A DNA stretch of 41,229 nucleotides from DASUGC01 sp035606665 (lineage in GTDB: Bacteria; Acidobacteriota; Vicinamibacteria; Vicinamibacterales; SCN-69-37). The notes beneath the pieces are model-generated. The model saw only the letters and a list, made by a program, of their open reading frames with translations. It did not search any database and had not been told where the DNA came from. Location: positions 1-41,229 of the forward strand of contig DATNEY010000045.1 of assembly GCA_035606665.1 (NCBI GenBank), written 5' to 3'. The translations under genes were made by a program, and so were the position numbers. Of the stretch, positions 15,791 through 23,413 are shown one piece after another (position 1 is the first letter of the stretch; each line of letters opens with the position of its first letter).

Positions 15791-16467
15791 TCTTGATCGG
15801 CCACGGCCGGATGGGCCGCCTTGTCGAGCAGTATGCCGTGGCGCACGGCTTCACGGTGGCGGGCATCGTTACCGAGGAGACGGGGCCCGGCCTGCTCGAG
15901 TCACGGGAGTTGAAGGGTGTCGAAGCCGTCATAGATTTTTCCGTGGGCACGGCGGTGAAGGCGAACCTCGAGCGGATCGCCGCCCGCGGCTGGAACACCG
16001 TGATCGGCACGACCGGCTGGCAGGCGGATGAAGACGAGTGTCGAGCATTGGTCGAACGGGCCGGCATTGGTGTGATTGCGTCGGCCAATTTTTCGATGGG
16101 CATGAACGTCTTCCGCCGGATCGCCGAAGACGCCGCGAAGCGGTTCGCAGCGATGCCCGAGGTTGGTGCGTGGATCCACGAGACGCACCACATCAGGAAG
16201 AAGGATGCACCGTCCGGCACGGCGCTGATGCTGCAGAAGGCAATGGAAGGCGCCGGCTACGCGCGAAAAATCGACATGTCGTCAACGCGCGCCGGCTTCG
16301 TTCCCGGAACCCACGAGATCGGCTTCGATGCGGCGACGGAGACCGTTACGCTCACACACACGGTCCGCGACCGCGCCGTCTTCGCTCACGGCGCGCTCGA
16401 AGCCGCGAGGTGGATCACGGGCCGCCGCGGCTGGCACACGATGGACGACCTCATTAATGATTGGTAG
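15781..16467 (+). CDS. dapB: 4-hydroxy-tetrahydrodipicolinate reductase
   Basis: Reduces 4-hydroxy-tetrahydrodipicolinate to tetrahydrodipicolinate with NAD(P)H. At 228 residues it is shorter than the usual 240-270, and the nucleotide-binding loop is shortened (LIGHGRMGR at the N-terminus). The catalytic region is intact: ETHHIRKKDAPSGTAL, with His136/His137 and Lys141 in the conserved E.HH..K.DAPSGTA pattern. SANFSMGMNV matches the conserved NFS motif. It overlaps lysC by 10 bp, so the two are probably coupled. The gene order (reductase before synthase) is unremarkable. Confidence 0.94.
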   Translation: MSLILIGHGRMGRLVEQYAVAHGFTVAGIVTEETGPGLLESRELKGVEAVIDFSVGTAVKANLERIAARGWNTVIGTTGWQADEDECRALVERAGIGVIASANFSMGMNVFRRIAEDAAKRFAAMPEVGAWIHETHHIRKKDAPSGTALMLQKAMEGAGYARKIDMSSTRAGFVPGTHEIGFDAATETVTLTHTVRDRAVFAHGALEAARWITGRRGWHTMDDLINDW

Positions 16468-16477
16468 CGAACTGTAG

Positions 16478-16524
16478 GCCGGGGCTGTAGCCCCGGCGCT
16501 TTGGGCGGCCCTAAAAGACCGCCC
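16478..16524. repeat. REP-like palindromes between dapB and dapA
   Basis: gccggggct-gt-agccccggc (16478-16497) is a perfect 9-bp stem. A second, imperfect palindrome gggcgg...ccgccc spans 16503-16524. The first is a copy of the GCCGGG-type palindrome family seen at four other gene ends in this window. Confidence 0.8.
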
Positions 16525-16543
16525 TACGTTTTGAGGAGAACTC

Positions 16544-17461
16544 ATGAGATCAACGTTTACGGGAGTCGGTACCGCGCTCGTGACGCCGTTCACCACGAGC
16601 GGCGCGCTTGATGAAGCCGGGGTGCGGAAGCTGGCGCGGCGCCAGGTGGATGCGGGCATTCACTTCCTCGTGCCGTGCGGGACGACCGGCGAGACGCCGA
16701 CCCTCAGCGCCGCCGAGCGCCGCCGTATCGTCGAGATCTGTGTCGAGGAAACGGAGGGCCGCGCGCTCGTGCTGGCAGGCGCCGGCGGCTACGACACCAA
16801 CGAAGTGATCCACGCGGCGGCGGAGATGCAGAAGGCCGGCGCGCACGGATTGCTTTCGGTCACGCCGTACTACAACCGGCCGACGCCGGAGGGCTTGTAC
16901 GAGCACTACAAGGCCATCGCCGGCAGCACGCCGCTGCCGATCATTGTCTACAACGTCCCGGGCCGCACCGGGTGCAACGTCGATCCGGCCACGCTCACGC
17001 GGCTCGCCACGATCGAGAACATCGTCGGCGTGAAGGAAGCCTCCGGCAACGTGACGCAGATGGCGGAAATCTGCGCGCGTGTCCCGGATGACTTCCTGGT
17101 GCTGTCGGGAGACGACGCGCTGACGCTGCCGCTGATGGCGATCGGCGGCCGCGGAATCATTTCCGTGGCGTCGAACGAAGTGCCGGCCGAGATGGTGCAG
17201 CTCGTCGAGTCGGCGGAGACGGGCGACTTTTCAGCGGCGCGTCACTGGCACGAGAAGCTGCTGCCGATTATGCAGGTGAACTTCATCGAGTCGAGTCCGG
17301 GCCCCGTGAAGTTCGCGATGGCGGCGATGGGCCTGTGTGAGCTGTCATACCGGCTGCCCATGGTGCCGCCGCGGCCGGCGTCGCGCGAGAAGATCCTCGG
17401 CGTGCTGAAGGATCTGGGTCTGCCGCTCGTGGCTAACCTCACTGCCGGAGTCGTCGCGTGA
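16544..17461 (+). CDS. dapA: 4-hydroxy-tetrahydrodipicolinate synthase
   Basis: Condenses pyruvate and aspartate semialdehyde, the first committed lysine/DAP step. A 305-residue (beta/alpha)8 aldolase of the class I DHDPS family. Catalytic residues visible: Lys164 forming the Schiff base (GVKEASGN), Tyr136 (IVYNVPGRTG), Thr47-Thr48 (CGTTGETPT) and the Tyr of TPYYNRPT. A good ribosome binding site (gaggag) precedes ATG 16544. Its stop overlaps the GTG start of dapD (GTGA), coupling the two. Confidence 0.97.
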   Translation: MRSTFTGVGTALVTPFTTSGALDEAGVRKLARRQVDAGIHFLVPCGTTGETPTLSAAERRRIVEICVEETEGRALVLAGAGGYDTNEVIHAAAEMQKAGAHGLLSVTPYYNRPTPEGLYEHYKAIAGSTPLPIIVYNVPGRTGCNVDPATLTRLATIENIVGVKEASGNVTQMAEICARVPDDFLVLSGDDALTLPLMAIGGRGIISVASNEVPAEMVQLVESAETGDFSAARHWHEKLLPIMQVNFIESSPGPVKFAMAAMGLCELSYRLPMVPPRPASREKILGVLKDLGLPLVANLTAGVVA

Positions 17462-18300
17462 CGCTTGCGGAGACCATCAGCGCGCTCTTCGCAGGGGGCG
17501 CCCAGGCGGACAAACAACAGGCACGCGAGGCGTTCTTCGCTCTACAGAAGCAGTTGTCGGCGGGCGAGATTCGCGCGGCGGAGCCCGATCCGTCCGCGCC
17601 AGCCGGCTGGCGCGTGAACGCGTGGGTGAAGCAGGGCATCCTGCTCGGCTTCCGTTTCGGCGACACCGTGGACGTGTCCGCCGATCACGGCAAGTGGCCG
17701 TTCTACGACAAGGACACGATGCCCCTCAAGAAGCCGGGGCTCGGCGCCAACATCCGCATCGTGCCCGGCGGATCGACGATTCGAGAGGGCGCGTTCGTCG
17801 ATCGCACCGTCGTCTGCATGCCGCCGATGTACGTGAACATCGGCGCGTTCGTAGGCGAGGGCACGCTCATCGATTCGCACGCGCTCGTGGGATCGTGCGC
17901 GCAGATCGGCCGCCGCGTGCATCTCAGTGCGGCCGCGCAGATTGGCGGCGTCATCGAGCCCGTCGGCGCGTTGCCGGTCATCATTGAAGACGATGTGCTG
18001 GTGGGCGGGAATACGGGGATCTACGAGGGCGCGGTGATCAAACAGCGCGCTGTGATCGCCGCGGGCGTCGTCATCACCGGATCGACGCCGATCTACGACC
18101 TGACGAGCGGCGAGGTGATTCGCGCGGACGAGGGTAAACCGCTGGTGGTGCCGGAAGGCGCCGTCGTGGTGCCCGGATCGCGCGCGGTCCGGTCCGGCAA
18201 GGGGCCCGAGTGGGGGCTCTCGCTCTCGACGCCCGTCATCGTGAAGTACCGGGATGACCGTACGGATACGCGTACCGGGCTCGAAGCATGGATTCGCTGA
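17458..18300 (+). CDS. dapD: Tetrahydrodipicolinate N-succinyltransferase
   Basis: Transfers succinyl from succinyl-CoA to tetrahydrodipicolinate, the first step of the succinylase branch of DAP synthesis. At 280 residues it is close to E. coli DapD (274). An N-terminal helical domain with PAGWRVNAWVKQGILLGFRF is followed by a left-handed beta-helix of hexapeptide repeats (IREGAFVDRTVVCMPPMYVN, IGAFVGEGTLIDSHALVGSC, and so on). GTG start inside the dapA stop (4-bp overlap). Its presence shows that this organism uses the succinylase route. Confidence 0.95.
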   Translation: MTLAETISALFAGGAQADKQQAREAFFALQKQLSAGEIRAAEPDPSAPAGWRVNAWVKQGILLGFRFGDTVDVSADHGKWPFYDKDTMPLKKPGLGANIRIVPGGSTIREGAFVDRTVVCMPPMYVNIGAFVGEGTLIDSHALVGSCAQIGRRVHLSAAAQIGGVIEPVGALPVIIEDDVLVGGNTGIYEGAVIKQRAVIAAGVVITGSTPIYDLTSGEVIRADEGKPLVVPEGAVVVPGSRAVRSGKGPEWGLSLSTPVIVKYRDDRTDTRTGLEAWIR

Positions 18301-19298
18301 CGCAGATCCGGCTCACCCGCGAGCTCATCGACATCGATTCGACGACGGGCCGCGAGCAGGAGGCGGGGGAGTTCATCGCGCGCACGCTCGAGTCGCTGGG
18401 CTGGCGCGTCGAACGGCAGCCGGTCCTCGACGGCCGCTTCAACGTCATCGCTCGTACCCATCAGGATCCGCTCGTCGTCTTTTCGACGCACTTCGATTGC
18501 GTGCCACCGTTCTTTCCCAGCCGCGAGGAGGGCGGACGCGTCTACGGGCGGGGATCGTGCGACGCCAAGGGCACGCTCATGGCGCAGGTCGCAGGCGCTG
18601 AAAGGCTTCGCGCCGCCGGCGAGCAGCGTGTCGGCATGGTGTTCGTCATTGCCGAGGAGCGCGGCAGCGAAGGCGCCCGCGCCGCGAACGAAAGCGCCAC
18701 CGCGGGGACATCGCGCTTCCTTATTAATGGTGAGCCGACCGACAACCGGCTCGGCGCGGCGACTCGCGGCGTGTACCGCGTGAAACTCCACGCGGCCGGC
18801 CGCGCCGCGCACTCCAGCCTGCCCGAGCTCGGCGAGTCGGCGATCGACAAGCTCATCGACGCGCTGCTCGCGCTGCGGAGTGTGGACTGGCCGTCGGATC
18901 CGGAGCTCGGCGGGACGTTCTACACGACTGGTCTCATGAGCGGCGGCGTTGCGCCCAATGTGATTTCACCGTCGGCGCAGGCGGAGCTCATGTTCCGCAC
19001 CGTCGGCGGTCCGGATGAACTGCGGAGTCTCATCCAGCAGCGCGTCGGCCACCTCGTCACCACTGAGGATGTGCTCGTCGTTCCACCCGTGCGGCTCGCC
19101 ACCGCACCCGGTTTCGACAGCGCCGTGTTCTCGTTTACGACCGACATTCCCTGGCTCCATCGCTGGGGCACGCCGCTCTTGCTCGGCCCCGGCTCGGTGA
19201 CATTGGCGCATACGAAAGACGAATACTGTGAGACAGCTGAGTTGACGAGAGCTGCAGACCTCTATGCGCAGCTCGCGAAGCAGCTCCTGCCTTCGTAG
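18288..19298 (+). CDS. dapE: M20-family deacylase, probable succinyl-DAP desuccinylase
   Basis: A 336-residue metallopeptidase-fold hydrolase overlapping dapD by 13 bp. Two-zinc ligands of the M20 family are visible: His68 and Asp70 (STHFDCVPP), Asp92 (GRGSCDAKG), Glu123/Glu124 (AEERGSEG), Glu149 (GEPT) and a late His in LAHTKDEY. By family it could be DapE, acetylornithine deacetylase or a carboxypeptidase. Position right after dapD makes N-succinyl-L,L-DAP desuccinylase the most likely role, though it is shorter than typical DapE (about 375). The aminotransferase (dapC) and dapF are not in the window. Confidence 0.8.
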   Translation: MDSLTQIRLTRELIDIDSTTGREQEAGEFIARTLESLGWRVERQPVLDGRFNVIARTHQDPLVVFSTHFDCVPPFFPSREEGGRVYGRGSCDAKGTLMAQVAGAERLRAAGEQRVGMVFVIAEERGSEGARAANESATAGTSRFLINGEPTDNRLGAATRGVYRVKLHAAGRAAHSSLPELGESAIDKLIDALLALRSVDWPSDPELGGTFYTTGLMSGGVAPNVISPSAQAELMFRTVGGPDELRSLIQQRVGHLVTTEDVLVVPPVRLATAPGFDSAVFSFTTDIPWLHRWGTPLLLGPGSVTLAHTKDEYCETAELTRAADLYAQLAKQLLPS

Positions 19299-19353
19299 GA
19301 GGCCGGGCCTTTAGGCCCGGCAAACGTGGGCCGGGTCTGAAGACCCGGCCTCC
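19299..19353. repeat. Double REP-like palindrome after dapE
   Basis: Two copies of the GCCGGG-type palindrome: gccgggcct-tt-aggcccggc (19302-19321) and ggccgggtct-ga-agacccggcc (19329-19350). The outer ends ggaggccggg (19299-19308) and cccggcctcc (19344-19353) are also complementary, giving a compound structure. It begins directly after the TAG stop of the dapE-like gene. Confidence 0.9.
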
Positions 19354-19370
19354 GGATAGACTACGCATCT

Positions 19371-20594
19371 ATGCCCGGCTACGGCGCGAAGTACTGGTCT
19401 GAACGAACATCCCGTCGCAGAACGTATCCGAAGCTCCGCGGTGATCACACGGCGGATGCGGTGGTGATCGGCGGCGGACTCACGGGATCGATGTCGGCCT
19501 ACCTGCTGGCCAACGCCGGTCTCGACGTGATCCTGCTCGAATCGAATCGCCTCGCCGAGGGATCCACCGCTGGCAGCCTTGGCGTCATCGTCCCCGAACC
19601 CGATGCGTGGTTTCGCACGGTGGAGTCTGCCGCCGGCCGGCGGCCGCCGCGCGTGGCGTGGAAGGAAGCGCACCGAAGTGCGTCGGAGCTTGCGACCACC
19701 ATCAAGAAGCTCGGCATTCGTTGCGATCTGAAAAGCGCGCCGTACCTCATCAACGCGCAGGCGCCTGAAGAAGCGCTGGCACTCCGGAAGGAACAATTCG
19801 CCCGACGCGATGCTGGAGTCGTTGCGAGCTGGATGACGCCTGCCGCCGTGCGGGCGGAGACCGCGCTCGAATCGACAGGTGGTCTCAAGCCCGGTGTCGG
19901 CTACACGTACGATCCCGTGCGTGCCGCGCTGGGATTTGCCGCCGCCGCGGAAGAGAAGGGCGCGCGCATCTTCGAGAAGTCGGAGGCTCGCAAGACCACG
20001 TTTACGCGAAAGGACGCGACCGTCGTACTCATGGATGCGAAGATCCGTACGGACGCCGTCATCGTCGCGACCGGCGAGCCGGGCACCGTGTTCAGCCAGC
20101 TTCGGCGTCACGTGCGGAGATCGTCCGGCTATGTCGTCGTGACAGAGCCGATGCCTGCCGCGATGCGCCGCGAGACGGGGAAGCGCGACTCCATCGTCAC
20201 AGGTGCGTCGGCCGAGAATCGGCACTGGCTGCGGTGGCTGCCGGAAGATCGGGCGATGTTCGCGGGAGCGATCGGTCCGCTGACGCCGGCGCGGCAGAAG
20301 GACAAAGCGCTCGTGCAGCGGACGGCGCAGCTGATGTACGAGTTTTCGGTGCGTTATCCGGCGATTTCAGGATTGCCAGCGCACTGGGGCTGGGAGACAG
20401 AAGTGGTCTCCACGGTGGACACACTGCCCTGGATTGGCCCTCACCGGAACTACCCATTCCACTTCTTTGCGCTCGGTTTCGGGTGGCACGGAGATAGCTT
20501 GTCCTGGCTGGCAGCCAGGTTAACTTTGCGCTACCTTACAGGTCTAAAGCGAAAGGATGACGAGGCCCTGGGCTTTGCCCGGCACCTCGGCTAA
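19371..20594 (+). CDS. FAD-dependent oxidoreductase (DAO family)
   Basis: A 407-residue flavoprotein of the D-amino-acid-oxidase/glycine-oxidase superfamily. The FAD-binding dinucleotide fold is at the N-terminus (VVIGGGLTGSMSAYLLANAG, residues 31-50, followed by VILLES) and DAVIVATGEPG later in the chain matches the second FAD contact. The C-terminus has TLPWIGPHRNYPFHFFALGF then GWHGDSLS, the usual late FAD-contact region. Substrate unknown: amino or imino acids are typical. It has no signal peptide. It lies between the lysine operon and the DUF1800 gene, 3 bp before the latter, so it is probably co-transcribed with DUF1800/DUF1501. Confidence 0.88.
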   Translation: MPGYGAKYWSERTSRRRTYPKLRGDHTADAVVIGGGLTGSMSAYLLANAGLDVILLESNRLAEGSTAGSLGVIVPEPDAWFRTVESAAGRRPPRVAWKEAHRSASELATTIKKLGIRCDLKSAPYLINAQAPEEALALRKEQFARRDAGVVASWMTPAAVRAETALESTGGLKPGVGYTYDPVRAALGFAAAAEEKGARIFEKSEARKTTFTRKDATVVLMDAKIRTDAVIVATGEPGTVFSQLRRHVRRSSGYVVVTEPMPAAMRRETGKRDSIVTGASAENRHWLRWLPEDRAMFAGAIGPLTPARQKDKALVQRTAQLMYEFSVRYPAISGLPAHWGWETEVVSTVDTLPWIGPHRNYPFHFFALGFGWHGDSLSWLAARLTLRYLTGLKRKDDEALGFARHLG

Positions 20595-20597
20595 CGC

Positions 20598-22061
20598 ATG
20601 GCCCGACCCTCCCCAGCCGTCGAACATCTGCTGAGACGCGCGGGGTTTGGTGCGCTCCCTGACGAGGGCACGAAGTTCGCGCGGATGACGCTGCCGGTCG
20701 CGGCGGCGTCGCTGGTCAATTTCGATCCATCCAAGACGGACGTCGACGGGCTCATCGGGACGCCGGGCTACGTCGGCATCACGACGCGCGGTGTGTTCGC
20801 GCCCAACACGAATATCACCGACGCGCGGCAGCGCTGGCTATTCCGTATGGTTCATTCGCCGGCGCCGCTCCAGGAGAAGATGACGCTCTTCTGGCACCAC
20901 CACTTCGCGACGGCCTACAGCAAGATCAACGGCACCGTCGGCGCGGTGGACGCGACGCGCATGATGGCGACCAAGAAGAAGGATGACTCGACCGGCATGC
21001 GGGGCCAGATCGAGCTCCTTCGCGACTACGCGCTCGGGAACTTCCGCGACCTGCTCGTCGACATCGCGAAGGATCCCGCGATGCTGTATTGGCTCGACGG
21101 TCGGCAGAACGTGAAAGGGCAGCCGCAGGAGAATTTCGGCCGCGAGCTCATGGAGCTCTTTACGTTCGGCGTGGAGAACTACGTCGAGACCGACGTGTAC
21201 GCGGCGGCGCGGGTGTTCACGGGATGGAACCTGCGCGTCACGGGTACGAACGGCACGCCGTCCGCGAATTACGCGTTTTTGTACAACTCGGCCCAGCACG
21301 ACACGAACGCCAAGGATTTCAGCTTCCCGATCTACGCCAATGGCAGCAAGCGCATCGAAGCGCGCGCGGCGGCCGCGGGCATGCAGGACGGCCTCGATTT
21401 GATCGCCGCGCTCGCGATCCATCCGGAAACGGCGAAGCGCCTCGCGCGGCGGTTGTGGACGTGGTTCGTGAGCGAGACCGAGACTCCGCCCGCGGGCTGG
21501 GTCGACAACATCGCGCAGACGTACCTCAAGAACGACACGAACATGAAACCGGTGGTGCGTGCGGTGCTCCTCTCGTCGGAGTTCCTCGGCAGCGGCAGCC
21601 ACTACCACCGCTACGCATGGCCGGTGGAGTTCGTCGTGCGGACGCTGAAGGAAGTGGGACGCGTCGGCTTCTCGGTGGACACGGCGCTCACGCCGCTCGT
21701 GAACATGGGCCAGCAGCTCTTCGAGCCGCCGGACGTGAACGGCTGGGAGCTCGGCGCCGGCTGGTTTTCGACCGGCGGCATGCTCGCGCGCATGAACTAC
21801 GCGGCGACGCTCGCGACCAATCAGCGGTTCGAGCTGCGGACGCAGGCGCAGGCGGCCGGCGCCGGCGCGACACCGGAATCGCTGCTCGACTTCGTGCTCG
21901 CCCGGTTGTCGTTGCCCACTCCGGTACCCGAAGTGCGGACGGCGCTGCTGAACTATGTAAACGCAGGCGGCACCTGGACGGGGTCGGACACGCAGCTGCT
22001 CAACAAGACCGGCGGCCTGTTCCACCTGCTGACCGGGTCCGGCGACTATCAGCTGGTGTGA
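20598..22061 (+). CDS. DUF1800 family protein
   Basis: A 487-residue protein of the DUF1800 family: VEHLLRRAGFG near the N-terminus, KMTLFWHHHFATAYSKI, ENFGRELMELFTFGVENYVE, and a C-terminal VNGWELGAGWFSTGGMLARM. All are the diagnostic blocks of this family. Function is not established; the family is commonly encoded next to a DUF1501 protein, as here. I see no strong signal peptide at the annotated start. It follows the FAD oxidoreductase by 3 bp and precedes DUF1501 by 38 bp, in which a palindromic repeat lies. Confidence 0.92.
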   Translation: MARPSPAVEHLLRRAGFGALPDEGTKFARMTLPVAAASLVNFDPSKTDVDGLIGTPGYVGITTRGVFAPNTNITDARQRWLFRMVHSPAPLQEKMTLFWHHHFATAYSKINGTVGAVDATRMMATKKKDDSTGMRGQIELLRDYALGNFRDLLVDIAKDPAMLYWLDGRQNVKGQPQENFGRELMELFTFGVENYVETDVYAAARVFTGWNLRVTGTNGTPSANYAFLYNSAQHDTNAKDFSFPIYANGSKRIEARAAAAGMQDGLDLIAALAIHPETAKRLARRLWTWFVSETETPPAGWVDNIAQTYLKNDTNMKPVVRAVLLSSEFLGSGSHYHRYAWPVEFVVRTLKEVGRVGFSVDTALTPLVNMGQQLFEPPDVNGWELGAGWFSTGGMLARMNYAATLATNQRFELRTQAQAAGAGATPESLLDFVLARLSLPTPVPEVRTALLNYVNAGGTWTGSDTQLLNKTGGLFHLLTGSGDYQLV

Positions 22062-22066
22062 TGTAG

Positions 22067-22086
22067 GCCGGGCCTTCAGGCCCGGC
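22067..22086. repeat. REP-like palindrome after DUF1800 gene
   Basis: gccgggcct-tc-aggcccggc, a perfect 9-bp stem 5 bp after the TGA of the DUF1800 gene and 13 bp before the TTG start of DUF1501. Its inverted ends match the copies at 19302 and 28513. Confidence 0.9.
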
Positions 22087-22099
22087 GCTGGAGCGAAGG

Positions 22100-23368
22100 T
22101 TGGCTAAATTCACACGGCGCGAATTCATCCAGGGCGGCGTCGCCGCCTTTACGGTCAGCTTCGCCGCGCCGGCCTTCTTGTCGGATCTGGCGCGTGCGCA
22201 GGGCGCGAACCGCCGGAACCTCGTTGTTCTCTATCTCAACGGCGGCAACGACGCGCTGTCGACGCTGGCGCCGTACCTCGACCCGTTCTATACCAGCCGG
22301 CGTCCGACGATCGCGATACCGGCCGCGAATGTGCTCCAGGTCGGCACCGATTCCGCCGGCCGCGCACTCGGCCTGCACCCGCGCCTGACGGGGCTCAAAC
22401 AGATTTTCGACAACGGCGACCTCGCGCTCATCCAGCGCACGGGCTATCCAAACTCCAGCCGGTCGCACTTCACGGGCACGGACATCTGGAACACCGCGAA
22501 TCCCGGCAACATCACGGGCACGGGCTGGCTGGGCCGCTATCTCGACACGCTGCCGTCGCCCGTCGATCCGCTGGCCGGCTGGGTGACCGTCCGCGAGATT
22601 CCACGCGCCCTCATGGCGAACAAGATCGCGGTACCTGCGATTCCCAGCGTCGCTGGCTATGCATTTCAGAGTCCGAATACCGGTGTGGAAGCGACGTACT
22701 CGCGCACCGCGATGACCTCGCTCGCGTCGCACATGCCGCCGGACCAGCCGCATCTTTCCTTCGTGAACAGCACCGCGGCTGCCGCGATCGCGACGCTTGA
22801 CCGCGTCGCGTCGGTCGGGACGTACGTGCCCAGCGTGACCTACGGCAACGACGGCCTGTCGCAGGCGTTCCGCGCGGTGGCAGGCGCGATGGTTCGTGGC
22901 ATCGGCACGAAGGTCTTCTGGGTGACGACCGGCGGGTTCGACACGCACGCGACGCAGAACACGAACGCCGCCAACGCGGGCTATGCGAACCTGATGGGGA
23001 CGATCAACACCGCCATCTCGACGTTCTACAACGACATCCGCAATCAGGGCCTGCTCGGCGACACCATCATCCTGCAGTTCTCGGAATTTGGCCGCCGCAT
23101 CACCGAAAACGGCAGCCAGGGCACCGACCACGGCGCCGCGGGCGTGATGATGGCGATTGGCAGCAACATCAACGGCGGCCTCTACGGCACCGCGCCGGAT
23201 CTCAATCCGTTCCCCGGCAATCCCACGCTCGAGAACAGCGGCGGCGACGTCACGTTCGGCGTCGACTTCCGGTCCGTCTACGCCCGCGTCATCGACAACT
23301 GGCTGGGTGGGAACTCGGTGTCGATTCTGAACGGCGACTTCAGACGCACGGACCTGTCGTTCGTGTAG
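22100..23368 (+). CDS. DUF1501 family protein, Tat-exported
   Basis: A 422-residue protein. It starts with a twin-arginine signal (FTRREFIQ at residues 4-11, then the hydrophobic GGVAAFTVSFAAPAFLS), so it should be folded before export. The mature part opens RRNLVVLYLNGGNDALSTLA, the hallmark of DUF1501, which belongs to the alkaline-phosphatase-like/sulfatase superfamily. TGGFDTHATQN and SEFGRRITENGSQGTDHGAA are the later conserved blocks. Function unknown. The start is TTG at 22100 with ggagcgaagg upstream; no ATG fits before the RR motif. Paired with DUF1800. Confidence 0.92.
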   Translation: MAKFTRREFIQGGVAAFTVSFAAPAFLSDLARAQGANRRNLVVLYLNGGNDALSTLAPYLDPFYTSRRPTIAIPAANVLQVGTDSAGRALGLHPRLTGLKQIFDNGDLALIQRTGYPNSSRSHFTGTDIWNTANPGNITGTGWLGRYLDTLPSPVDPLAGWVTVREIPRALMANKIAVPAIPSVAGYAFQSPNTGVEATYSRTAMTSLASHMPPDQPHLSFVNSTAAAAIATLDRVASVGTYVPSVTYGNDGLSQAFRAVAGAMVRGIGTKVFWVTTGGFDTHATQNTNAANAGYANLMGTINTAISTFYNDIRNQGLLGDTIILQFSEFGRRITENGSQGTDHGAAGVMMAIGSNINGGLYGTAPDLNPFPGNPTLENSGGDVTFGVDFRSVYARVIDNWLGGNSVSILNGDFRRTDLSFV

Positions 23369-23372
23369 TGCG

Positions 23373-23407
23373 GCGCACTGCGCACTACGCACCGCGCACT
23401 ACGCACT
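23373..23407. repeat. 7-bp tandem repeat, five units, between convergent genes
   Basis: Units gcgcact, gcgcact, acgcacc, gcgcact, acgcact. It starts 4 bp after the TAG of the DUF1501 gene and ends 6 bp before the stop codon of the convergent kinase gene, filling almost the whole gap. Same unit length and copy number as the array at 2074-2108, but unrelated sequence. Confidence 0.9.
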
Positions 23408-23413
23408 CTAAAA

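Noticed and set aside
22076..23392. Minus-strand open frame of 438 codons opposite the DUF1501 gene; likewise 20838-22025, 32371-33756 and 8895-9737
   Set aside because: Arg/His/Ala-rich composition and exact mirroring of strongly recognised plus-strand genes show that these are antisense shadows caused by high GC at third positions.
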